From a virus, in IMG/VR virus record IMGVR_UViG_3300025120_009907, positions 1 to 45,223 of that record: a DNA stretch of 45,223 nucleotides; one strand, given 5' to 3'. Made by a program: the position numbers and the translations under genes. The notes under the pieces are model-generated. The model saw nothing but the letters and a program-made list of their open reading frames with translations, did no database searches and was not told the DNA's origin. Position 1 is the first letter of the stretch. Every line of letters starts with the position of its first letter. Positions 17,149-29,800 of this stretch are shown here, in pieces.

Positions 17149-17873
17149 TAGTATCCTGTGTTACCACCTGAAGTAGTCCCACTCACTGTGTTTGAAGTTG
17201 ACAGTGCAGTTGAACTGGTTTCAGTGAATGTTGTTAAACTCTGTATCCTTAATGTGTAATCTATCTGTATAAGTCTGTTCAATGACTTCTGTACCGGGTG
17301 GAATATGACGTGTGTCAACAGTTTATTGGTTGCTCCATTCTCTGTTCCTTCCCATGATTTTAATCCTAATTCGTCGAATACATAATCACCGTTGAAATCT
17401 GTTGTGTTATCAAATGCCGCCTGTCCTGTAGGCTCACCGTAATCCAGTGTGCAAGTGACAACGATGTCAGTGTACTTGTTACCTGTTGTGTGTCTGACTT
17501 CCATCTTGTTCCTCGTGGTATCTTTGTTGGTTGCGGAGTTGTCATCAATCACTTTGTAATATGTTTGATTGTACAGTGAGGCGTTTGTGCCTGTTGAGTT
17601 TGGAGTGAGGTACGTGATTATGCCTGTTGGGTCAACGCTTGTACCACCATTGCCCAGTGCAATTTCGTGTACGAAACCTGTTGACTTGTTTGCCAGTGAA
17701 TTGGCCAGTGCCTGAGACATGTTTTCATAGTGTATCGCGTTTCTTTTGTCTACGATAACCTCACCTGTCTCTGGGTCTGAAATCTTTATATGCCCAGTCA
17801 TCATAACACCCGTGTTATCCTGTGGCTTTTTGTTCTCTTCTTTTGATTCTGTTGGTTTGTTGTTCTGTGTCAT
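17148..17873 (-). CDS. Probable virion structural protein, unrecognised
   Basis: 241 residues. After a charged N-terminus (EENKKPQDN) comes GHIKISDPETGEVIVDKRNAIHYENMSQ, split between two beta segments and a helix, then VHEIALGNGG, a segment common in phage structural proteins. The C-terminus is Ser/Thr-rich. It lies directly after the giant tail protein and before the fibres, so a baseplate-to-fibre connector is plausible. It does not look like T4 gp8 by eye. Confidence 0.5.
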   Translation of the reverse strand: MTQNNKPTESKEENKKPQDNTGVMMTGHIKISDPETGEVIVDKRNAIHYENMSQALANSLANKSTGFVHEIALGNGGTSVDPTGIITYLTPNSTGTNASLYNQTYYKVIDDNSATNKDTTRNKMEVRHTTGNKYTDIVVTCTLDYGEPTGQAAFDNTTDFNGDYVFDELGLKSWEGTENGATNKLLTHVIFHPVQKSLNRLIQIDYTLRIQSLTTFTETSSTALSTSNTVSGTTSGGNTGY

Positions 17874-17882
17874 CTAGTGTAT

Positions 17883-20800
17883 TTATTCAGGTGCGTTTGT
17901 AGGCTCGTTAGCAATGAATTTAGCCTGTTGGCTTGTAGAAGCCTGTAATCCTTTACCATCTGCTGGGTTTCCGTCCTTAGCAGTGTACCAAACCTGTCCT
18001 TTCTTGTGTAAGATTTTAACCTGTGTTCCTGATGCTGGAACAGTGCTCAAAGTCACTGCTGTCGTGCTTCCGTCCACAGAATAGTTGATAGTTGATCCAT
18101 CCTCGCTAGTGAGCAACAATCGTTGGCCACCAATGAATATGTCTAACTCACTAGCGGAGGCTGGGGTTTGTGATAGTGCGAATGTAGCCGTGCTACCGTC
18201 ACCTGTGAAGGTGTTGGTGTACACAGTGTCCGCGTAAGGGATGGTTTGAGTACCAGACGCATCTACCACTTCCGTGCCTGATCCATGCCCCTTAATTCCT
18301 GTACCAAGTGTTCCACGTCTTAGTTGTCCCAACGTGTTACTTGATTTTGTAAAGTATTCTATTCTCTCTTTGTCTATGAATATGACCCCTGGAGTATTGC
18401 TTGCCGCGTCCGGTGTTGGCAACACGCTCGCATCTGCCACTGTTATAGTCTGTGTGCCTTCTGTCATATCTATTGTTAATTTTGTAGCCGCATTTTTTGA
18501 AATACGTTTGTAGAACGTCCTGTTCATCATGTCTTTGAAAATCCTGAATCCCGTAGCACCTGTTGCCGTTTCGAGTGCGAAGTACATCACATCTAGTCTG
18601 TCTGAAGAAGTTATCGTCTTTCCTGAAACTGTTATCGTGTTGCCACTTGTCACATAATCAGTACCTTGTATCAACTGCTCTCCGTTCAACCAGACGAAAG
18701 TGTATCCTGCGTGTAACGTATCAAATCTCAATTTGAACACACCACCTGGTCTGCCTTCTAAGACTTCTCTCCGCTGTTTCATTCCAAGTGCGTTGTTGAA
18801 TGTTGTGACTGAAATCTTGTCACTGTTTGATAACGAATAAGGTGAAGTGATCGCACTTGGTACTAACACTATGTCGTTGCCTGCGTTGAAGTACTGATGA
18901 TCTACCAGAGTAGAAATACAAATAACATCAGTGCTTGTGGGAACGGATGCTGTAACAAATTCAATGTTGTTGTTTCCAACATCCACAGTGTAGTGTGTGT
19001 TAAGATCTTTCTTGGTTCCGTTCACATACACTTCTACCTGTGCGGCAGATGTTATCGTTTTCGCTGGGTCTACTGTTGAATCATCTGATAATCCTGATAC
19101 CACACCATAAGTGTATGTACTTCCGTCACCAACGTAGTATGTGTTGTCTGGACCACGTAGCATTCTGCCGTTCACTTCGACAAGTGTCAATCCTGAGAAT
19201 GGTCCAACTGATCCCGCAGGATATGTTAGGGTGTATCTATTTGTTCCAGTTGCATAAGTCAGTTCTTGATTTCTCACACTCGCATAACTCCGTGTTGTTG
19301 TACTTGATGTTTGGAAACCTGCTATCTGTATGTAGGTGTTGTTTGCAGGTGCACTGTTAAACGTCACTGTTATTGTATTATTAGTAGTTGTTGTTGTAAA
19401 ATTAGTTGTAGGCACACCGTCTATTGTGATGTAGATTCCTGAATCAACTGTTGAATCCAAATGAAACTCACCTCTAGTGGATGTCGTGTACACTGTAGTG
19501 CTTCCGTTGCCAGTGAATGTATTCAACACCCTGTAGTTCTCACCTGATATTGCAAATACCTTAGTCGATATTGTACTGTTGTTTGCAGGTGCTGATGTGA
19601 ATGTTATTGTTTTGTTCGCAACACTGATCGAATAGTTCGTTGTCAATTTCTGTACAACCCCATCAACGGATACTGTAACAGATCCTAATGTTCCAGGATA
19701 GTCACCTATGCTGTATGTTGTTGTGCTTCCATTACCCCTGTGATTCATTTCGCTGATGAACGGAACACCTGACTCTGGAGAAGTGTAAACCTTGATGTCT
19801 AATGTGTCGAACATCTGTCCAGGCACAACCTCTTCTGGTGCGTAACTGGTGTCTGGTGAGACGAAATCGTCACCCTCTAACACAATGTCGCTCGGTGCGT
19901 GACCCAGTGCTGAGGTGAACAGGCCACCTTTTACTAAAGAATCTAACGTCCTATCATCTGTTGGTGTAAGCACACCGTCGTCATCGAAAGGAATGAACTC
20001 TACCAATGCGTTGGATTCTGGTGTTTCACTTATAGTGAAAGTTACTGTGGATCCATCTCCCCTGATCACATCTGATAGTTTTTTACGTGTGCTGTCATCC
20101 TGTGTCAGGTAAACCTGGTAAACTTCAGTCGATGCTGGTGCAGTGTCAAACGTGTATGCCGCTGTTGATCCATCGGCCCTGAATGCCTTGACTCTAGATG
20201 CTCCATAGTTGTCCCAAGGGAAGTCATACCAACCTGCTTTATCCCAACCTGCTTCTTGATTGAATAATAATCCTGTGACCATCGTTCCACCGTAGTCCAC
20301 ACCTGTCATCACTTGGTCAAGTTCGTTGCCCGGCATTCCCGAACCTGGTGTGTAGAAACCTTTGGTCCTGTCTGCCGCTGTTAATCCTGTCTCGTTGCCG
20401 TAAACCTTGTAAACTTTACCTATGTTGTCATCGAAATCTGTGCTTGACGTGAATGCGTTTGTGACTTTGTACAGTTGATTGTTGTATCTCAACAAGTCAT
20501 TGTAAGCATATGCCGTTGATGCTTTCCAGTCCACAACACGAGATGTGCTAGACACCCTATCAAATTTAATCGTTGTGTCAAAATCTCTAACAAGGTCGTT
20601 TTTTAAATTTGCGTATGCCTTGGCAGTATCCGTTGGCGTTGATCCGTCCTTCTTACCACCTGATAAAATCACTGTTGGTGTTGCCGTGTAGTTTGCACCT
20701 ATACCTGTCACTGTTATTTTCGTTACTGCACCGTTCTGTATGATTGCCGTGGCTGTGGCCGATGTTGTAGTTGGCGTTATGTACATCTTGAATTCGCTTC

Positions 20801-23800
20801 CTTTGGTACTCTCTGACTCTCTTACTGATGTTGTTGGACCATAGAATGTGCCTGTCAGCCCATCAAAAGTGTATGCCTTGGTTGTTCCTGCTCCTGAATT
20901 CTGTGTGTCGTATATTTCTGCCTGTTTCTCACTTGTAAACAACGGGTAATAGTATCCAAACTGTCCACTTGTGGTTCCTGATGAACTAGTTGCTTGTATC
21001 TGGAATGGACCCGTTGAGCCTGTAGTTCCGCCCAATACTGTCACAGTAGGAGCAACTTCATATCCTGATCCACCTGTTGTCACTATGATTGACTCCACAT
21101 ACTTCTTATGGTAGTCGTACCACATCTGGTGTGGGTACTCTGTCAATTTTGCCGTGTCTAATTCCACATTGAGACTTCTGATCTTGCCTGTCGCGGTATC
21201 ATAGAAAGTTGGATTGTCAAAATCTGAGAATATTCCGTCCTGTGTTTCCGTCTTGTCATACCCTAGTCTGTATTCCCGCAGTTTTGTGTGGAAGGGTTTG
21301 ACCTCATTGATATAACTTTCTATCCAACTGTCTGTACCTGTTGTGTAGGTTTTCCTCTGGTCCAGTTGTCTAACGCTGTTTTTGGCATTTATGAATGATG
21401 TTTTGAACATCCAGTCCACGTATGTCTGTTCTGAAAGTACCTTTCTCAGTCCTGTGAAAAATAATGTGTTGTATTCTCCTGCTAGGTCATTTATGAACAA
21501 TTCATCTCGCAATGCTGTCAACACTTTCCTTGTCTCGATACTTGGCTCTTGATCAAAGAAGTTGTCATCGAACGTGTCCTCACCGGCAAAACCTGTGGCT
21601 TCCTGTGAGTAATCATAAAGTTTTGTGCTTAATCTTATTGTTCCGTTCTCTGTTCCAACGTTTTCCCATCCTGTAGCAGTTTTCATAAACAGTTTCCATC
21701 CACCTGTGTCCGCTGATCTCACTTTAACGTGTTTACCTATGGCAATATCCAAAGTGTCTAATTCATATTGGTATGTAACCTGTTTGTCAATCTTGGTGTT
21801 CTCGTTGTGTACCATGTCTCCGTCTGTCTTGTACCAGTCTGTGTAACTCCAGTATGCAGAGGTGTTATAGGTCTGTAATTTAGTTCTTGACCAAGTAGTG
21901 CCATCCCAGGTGTATATTGCCCAATAGTTGCTGGCTGTTTCATCAGCCTTGACCAGGTAGTTTGTTGTACCTGATATGTCTGCTGTGTTCACATAGGTCA
22001 ATTCCGCATATGTGTCCACAGAAGAGTCCCATTCAAGGCTCTGTGCTGTGGGCTCTGGATCCTTTGAGTCTAGGTTCGATAGGCTGATCTGTCCTACCAA
22101 TTGGTTTTTCTTTAACACCGTGTTGGCGTAGTCTAATATCTCTTTAAGTGCGTTGTACCTGTCCACATACCAACTCTGCCTTGGTCTTATGTTGTTACCA
22201 TATCGTTCGTTCAATGGAAGATCTATATCTGGCACAATGTCTCCTGCAGAATTTTTCCCTATTAAAGAATCCCACCAACGTGTCTCTATCTGGTGTCCGG
22301 GTCTGTATTCTGAATCACCTTCCCTAACCAACTTCCACACGCTGTGGGAGTCACCTTCAAAAGTGTTAGTCCTTGTGTCTATGTTCAACACTATATCGTT
22401 GTTGACTAAATTTTTTACGTTGTTAAGTAAAAATTTGTTTGTGTCTGTGATTGAGTAATACTTGAAGTCAAATGCACTAGGATTCTGTATAAGATTCGCT
22501 ACATAGGCCACTGTGTTCTTTCTTGTTACCAAACTGTTTATAGGCAACGTTGTTTTACCTTTGACCCAATAGTAATAAAAGTTGACAAACTTGTCTAATC
22601 TCGAATCGTACTTCTGTGTCACCGTGTACTGTGAGTCGTCACCGTATAATGCTGTGCCTGAAACTGTACGTCCAATATCTTCCTGCTTATTGTTCCATTC
22701 GCTTGGCAGTAAACTTGATTCTACCCATTCATACACATCTATACTTGAACCCGGGAAGGTCTGTCCCCAGTGATTGTGTTTGTATTCCTGTGTGTCCTGT
22801 TCGTACCATAGCCATTTCACTGTTGAAAGATCCCACCATACCTCACCTATGTGCTTCTCGTCCCAAGATGTTTTTGTATTAGCATTATCACCTACATTGT
22901 AGGTTGCTGGATCCCAGGCTGTCTTTATGTTAATCTCTCTATCTGCCACTCCTAGTATCCTGCCCTTAATAGGATCATACAGATCATAGTAGTCCTGTAA
23001 TTGTTTTGTTTTATTATTAAACTCGAACACCTTGCCTAGTTTATCTGTGTCCATTAGTGCCGTTTCTGTCACCAAGTTCTTCCAAGCGTACTCGCTTTTC
23101 ACTGTGAGATCGTAACAGACAACCGTTCCGTCGTTCACTACCTTGGTACTTCCGTCTGCTCCTGTGTTCCCATCATCATTTGGTGCACCTACGAATACCG
23201 AATTGTCAATCATGTAAACGCCACGGCCAAAGTCATCCTGTTCTGACATATTTTCTGATGTCAATCTGTCATCTATTATAAACTTGGTGTTGTACATTGT
23301 TGCCGTAAATGCGCCTCCCGATTGAGTGTTCGGATCTACTATAATGGTGTCCTGTAGGTCAAATGTTGTTTCCCCAGAATCAAATTTCATCTCCCTTGAA
23401 CTGGCAAAGTTTTCCGCTCCTATCACAAGTCTCGTTCCATTGTCATTGAGGCCTAGACTCGTGCCAAACTTCATGTTGATGCTCGAACTAGGTGCACTTA
23501 TGGTCTGTTGCAGTGTGTAAGTGTTTGTTGAATCATCAGCATTCCATTTGTAGTAATATATGGCTCCTGCATCTGCATTTTCTACACCATCCACACCCGG
23601 TGCACCAATTATCAAAGTAGTGCCATCCTTGCTCATTGCTATTGATTCACCAAAGGCAGTGTTTAGTGATGACCCGTCATTGGCGACACCTGTTATGGTC
23701 TGTGCCAGTGCAAAGGAATTTTGTGTGCTTCCATCATTGCTTTGCGATGTCTTGATGAATATCTCTACCTTGCCTGCGTTGCCAGGTGCCAGTGAACTCA

Positions 23801-26800
23801 CAGCCAGTATGTCACCGTTGTCATTGGCTTGTATCCTATGCCCAAATCTCTGTCCTGAACCACCTGCCGGCGCCTCTATGGTGTAATCTTGCGTCCATGT
23901 GTCATATGTAGAACCGTCTGTACCCACACCCCAAGTGTACATGTAGACCCTGCCTTGATCATTATCGTGTCCCGGTGCTGACACAAACAGATGTTTGTCT
24001 GCTGTTGACCTATTTGAGGATATTCCTGGCTCGGATATTTTATGTGCCCATCCAAAATTAGCGTTCGCATTCAATGTGGATCCATCTGTAGGAGCCTTCA
24101 CTGTGTCCAGTATACCATACTTGAACGTGCTTGGATCCCATATGTAAATTTTAATCAGTCCTGAATCGATAAATCTAGTACTTCCGTCGGCACCCACTGC
24201 ATTTGTGTATGGTGCTCCTGCAACCACGAAGTTTTCATCTGTACTCATTGACAGTGACTCACCTAATCTGCTAGTATTATCATCATTGTCGGTCATGGTT
24301 CCCACAGACTGTGATTGTAAAAGAGTGCCCGCTGTAGACGAGGATCTATATAGGAAGTGTACCTCTCCCTGAGTCTTGCCTGGTGCTGATACTACCACTG
24401 TCCTCCCGTCATTTCTTGCCACTATCCTGTGTCCAAACTCCTGTTCCGCTGTGTTGGCATCTGGAGATAGTACTAATCCAGTGGTGTACGGATCCTGTTT
24501 CTCATACACACGCCACAATCCTGATGTATCGGCATCTGCAAACACTTTGTCACCTGGTTGTTCTATTGTTTCGTTTTTGTCCGTGTAATCATTGTAATTC
24601 AATAAATCATTTACATTGTTCATTGATGCTAATCTTACAGATATAAATTTGTGTATGTTTCCGTAACTGTCGGCCGTTGATCCATCTTCCAGTGCTGGTA
24701 TAAATCCAACGTTGCCTGTGTAGTCTATAACCACTGTCTTGTGGTCTGGGGTTGATGATACCTGATACGCCCCATTCAGTGTTTGCTCCTCACTGTTTGA
24801 TATTCCAAAGTAGTCGGCCTCTGCTGTGGTCGTTGCGGCTGACAGGTTGTGTGAATCTGTAAAAATGATCTCTAACTGTGATGCATCATTTATCAAGTTT
24901 AAGTTTGCTATCTTTATACCAGCATTCGAGATCCTGAAAACGTCCCAGTCTAGATTGCTTTTGTTGGCGACCCAAACTAAATCGTTGGCTGTTATTGCAT
25001 TCATATCGAGATTCAGTATGTCCTCTATGTTTAATGCCGTGTGTTGCACTTGTTGTAGTTGTGGGTATCCTGCCGTCTTGAACACCTGTGCTGTGTCCCT
25101 GCTGACCCCTTCTTTGCTGTAGTCTAATCTCTTGAATGTCGTAGATGCTGTATACTCGACCGGTTTGTAGTGGAAATCGTCTTTGACTATGGCATCTGAT
25201 CTTGAATATTCAACAGTTTCATTTGATGTGTCTAACAGTTCTATACTCTGTGGGTTTGCTATTATCTTTTCATCCTTAAGAACAATCTGTATATTTTCTA
25301 TGGAATCTGTATTACCAAAGTTACCTGTACGTATCATCCATTCCGGGTAAAGGTCAAGACTGATGTCTTCACCCTCATACTTGGCCTTAAGGATCTTGTC
25401 TATGGCGTTCTGTGTGCCTTTCTCTCTGATATATCCTTGGTAGAACTTGTATTGTGAAACATCATTGACGAATAGATTCTCTAGATAGTCTCTTGACTGA
25501 TATCCTGTCAACCTTTGCGCCAGCGTTTGTTGAGATTCATCAAAGTTGTTTGTCTCTAATTCATAAAAATCATTGAACTGTGAAATTTTGTAATCAAAGT
25601 TAGGTATCAATTGTGGTGCTGGTTTTTTGTCTTTGAGTGTCCACCTAGTTGTTTCGAAAGTTGTGCCCGAGTTATGATTTATTTTTGCAACATAGAACTT
25701 GCCTTGATACTCTATACTGTCGCCTATCCTGTAGTCTGTGTTGGCAGACCAGTAAGTAACCTGTGCGGCATCGAACACGAACCCTGGTGCGTAGTAGTCT
25801 CCGTTCCATCCCGCGGTCTTCCAACCAACTAATTTCAATCTCTGTTGTCTGAATCCTGTATACGGATCATATATTATGTCTGCGAATACTGTGCTGTTGT
25901 CGAACAGCAATACATGTTCCTTCTGTACTGTGTTCAGTGCGATGTTATAAAGACCTACTGTGTCGGACTTGATCCCTAACTCAAATGTTTTGCCCATACG
26001 TTTGGTCGATATCTCGTTGATATCTATCTTCCTTCCTCCGGAATCTAACAACGAGTAGTCACCTGCTAGGTTTCTTAATTTGCCAACAATGCTGTTGTTT
26101 GTATCCAACTCAAGGCCATCCGCGGCTGGTGACACAGTGATTGCTGATCCGGGAGTCCATTGTTGTGTAGTCCAGAATAGGAATTCCCTAACTGCGTTTG
26201 ACCAGTTCAGTGTTTCTTTCAATTCATTTGAGAACTTGTTAAATCGGAAACCCTGATCTTCCAGCCAGTGACCGTATCCAAACAAGAAATCAGCCACATC
26301 CTGTATAGTATCAAAGACGTGTCCATAAGGTATAATCTGTGTCGTTTCTTGATATGTAGCATACTGTTCGATCACAGTTGATCCTTCTACAGATATTGCC
26401 TTTGCTGTTGTTGTTTTAGTAGGATAGTTGAAGTTGAAGTACGGTTTCACAGTACTGTAACCTAACACCTTGTATCCACCCAACACTGTTGATCCATCCT
26501 GACTGATGTCTGTGTTCTTCTCTATCAGTACACCCGAGTACTGAAAACTCTCCACAGGATTAGATGTCCTGAATAATATCTTGTAGTTCTCATCCGGTAT
26601 AAATTTTGATCCTGCTGTTGATCCCGGAGACACACTGTCTGTTAGAATTTTTATGTTGTCCTTATCAGTAAATCCTCCCAACTTGTATGCTAACTGCACA
26701 GTAAGGTTCTTCATCTTGTCGTAGTAGAAAATTTTGCTGTCTAGGTTCTGTGAAATCAGATAGTTGACTACGAGCGGTTGGTAGCCTGCTGTTTGGTATC

Positions 26801-29800
26801 TTGATATAACACCTGTTGCTAGGTCCGTCTCTGTCTCTAAATGGTATTTGGCTGTTGCTAATGAAATCCTAATGCCTGTATCTTTATCTATTTGATTTCC
26901 TGCTGTATTCGTGGTCAATCGCGAAGGATCAAAAAAGTTTGAAAAGAATTTAGCCGGTTTAGTAAGTGCCAGAGTCTTCATCACTGTGAATGGGTAAGAA
27001 CTAGATCTCCTCCATGACGTTTCCGCTGGTGCTTGATCACCAAACTTCCAAGCGTTCTGCCTTCCTGGTATGTCAAAGTTATCAATCAATCCTGCCGCTA
27101 ATGGGTCTAGTAGGTTTCCTGATGCATCAACTGGTAGGTAGGTTTTGATTTCTGGCTTGCCGTACCTGCCTGGCTCCGTTGCAATGGCATCCCAAAGTAC
27201 ATCATTGGCTGACGTGTATGGTGCTGGTCCATAAAGTGTTTCCCAGTTGGTTGGCTTCTCCGAGTGTCCCAACATCTCCCATGGCCTCACATGCGGAGCG
27301 TCCGTGTCGTAAAAATATTTGTATATGCCTCTCCAGTGCCCTGGTAGGTTCTCACCTATCAGTCTACCTTTTGATCTTGCGTAGTTGTACGTGAATGGTG
27401 ATCCCTCTGTGAACACCGTGTTGTTGATGTATTGAACACTGTTACGTCCCGCCCACTGATAGAAATCTGAGCCCATCACACTATCTATTTCCTGCAGTGT
27501 GTATTCCGTTGACGTGAAAGCACTCGGCGACACATCATGTATGTCTAGCAATGCTGGGTCGTGTTCTACTTTTATGTTGTTGTAGATCCTTTTTTCAAGT
27601 TCTAAAATTAAATCATCACGCTCATCTCCATATGCCTTTATTATGGAACCGTCGTGTTTCCTAATGACCGCTGTGTCTGTGATATAGGTTGTGTCTGTAA
27701 ATGTCTCAGGTGTAAATTTAGTATACATTCCAAGTTTGGTCGGTGATGGTGGCATGTAACTTCCAGTCGTGTCTGTGTAATCCTTGATCACAATCTTGTC
27801 ACCTTCTGCCAGTGTCTTGCTGATATTCACACTGTCATCTGTTGTGCTGAATGTGTAATCCGTTCCTAGCAATAATTGAACACCATTAAGGTAAACGTAT
27901 ACCGCCCTATTGCTTAGGGTTGTGATGTTGTGCTGTGAATCTAGTGCATAGTCTGTCTGTGAGGATCCCATCACTGTGTATGATCTCGTTGAAGCATTCT
28001 CTCCCCAGCCCACCATGTCCTCATAGTAGAACGGGAAAGTGCTGTTCCTGCCTAAAGTGATCGCGGAGATTATCTCGTTGACCCTGTCAGCGGCTATTCC
28101 CTCATATGCTGTTCCTGTTACGTGTGTGAGGAATGCGTTGTACCATTTCTCATACTCCTGACTCACGTAGTCTGTTGCTGTGGTGAAGTTGGCTTGCTGG
28201 TCTATGATGTTGAACACGGCAGAGAGTAATGGCGCCTCATGCTGGTGTATGCTACCACCCTTCAATCTTGCATCTGGTTTGTCCCTTAGGTTTGATACTC
28301 CTGGTATCGAACCCGTGACATCCTGATTCTTGTCAAGTATATCTCGCACATGATTCAGTATCTGTCCAAACGTGAACGTGCCCAACTGCTGGTTGAGACT
28401 GTTGGTTGACAAGTTCTCAGGTATCTCATATATTCCCTTGTCGACTATCTTGTCAGCACTGCTGTGTGCCGCTATCCGTATCTGGTCGTTGACTTCTAGT
28501 GCCTTGTTAAATTTTATATATTTGTTTTTTGTTCCTGTTTCCAGGGTGTAATCTGTAGTCAGTGTCTTCCTCGATCCGTTCACAGACACTGACACTTCCA
28601 TATCCGTGAGGTCCGCTGAATCTTTATAGAAGTCTATCGGGAACAACTGTTTCTCTATTGCTTCAACAATAAAAGTCCTTGTGACACGCTGTTTGCTTTC
28701 ATTTGTTCTCTTTATCCAGGCACTCCTTGAATTGTGTGTTGCTCTATTAGTCGTGTAGTGCAGGTGTCCTTCGGCTAGATTCTTTGTGATTGTATTCGAT
28801 CCACTTTTATAAGTGAATGTTCCTGACGTGTGATCAGAATCAAAAACAATGTCTCCCACATTGTTGATAGTGTTGTACTTGACCTTAATACCTAACACAG
28901 TGTCTGTTGTGGCCGTGTCTGAAGTTGCGAAAGCAAAAACTTTCGCACCTGTAAAGGTTGAATTAGGATATGTCGTTGAATCATCAAATGATGTGTGGTC
29001 ATTGTCCCACATGCCGAACAATGGCTGTTGGTTCATCCCCGTCTTCTGCTGTGCTTCCACAAAAGTTTCTGTGGTGCTATCATAACGGAAAGTCTTGCCC
29101 TGATTCGTTTTTCCAAACTCTATGAATATGGAATCGTTATCGCTTGGTACGGCGTCAGATGCCTCCGTCAAGTTAATGACCTGTGTTGAATCTCCTGCTG
29201 TTACGAAGTTCACATCGTATATCTTGTTCTTTACCAAAGGGTCTGTGTCTGATGCAAACACTACCCTCATTCCGTTTGCTAGTGCCAGTCCGTCAACAAT
29301 GTAACCTGTTTGTTTAACCACCGATGAAAAAGCATCTGTTGTAACTGTATCATACAACGTTACAGATCTTTTAGCCACTGTCCCGTGATTGTAAAGTGCT
29401 AATCCAGAATCAAATTCTATTATTGGTCTTTTGGCCCTATCAGTTTCATTTAATGTAGGAGTGAAACTACTAACTCTTGCTGTCTCTTCTATGATAGACT
29501 TGTGGAACCATCTATTGTATCTAGACCAAGCGTTTTGGTCTCGTGAATCTCTCTTGATTGTGATGTAGTCTTTTGCCTCTGGCGTGTAATAGGCCTTTGC
29601 ATAAGGTCTTGAATCATACCCTGCTTGATCGTACAGTATTGTAGATTCTGTTGCATAACTGCCTGGCGTAATCAAATCATCCACATCAGTAAGAGTTATT
29701 GCATCGCCAACACCTTCCACATAGTACTCTTTATTTTGGTATGCAGTTGGTACCAAGGAGTTTGTGAATTTAATCTTCATCCCATTGGAAAGATCCAGTG

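Noticed and set aside
17880-17887. AATAAATA as a late promoter for the gene at 17148-17873
   Set aside because: It contains the stop codon of the giant gene and ends only 6 bases from the ATG, with one mismatch; chance is the simpler explanation.
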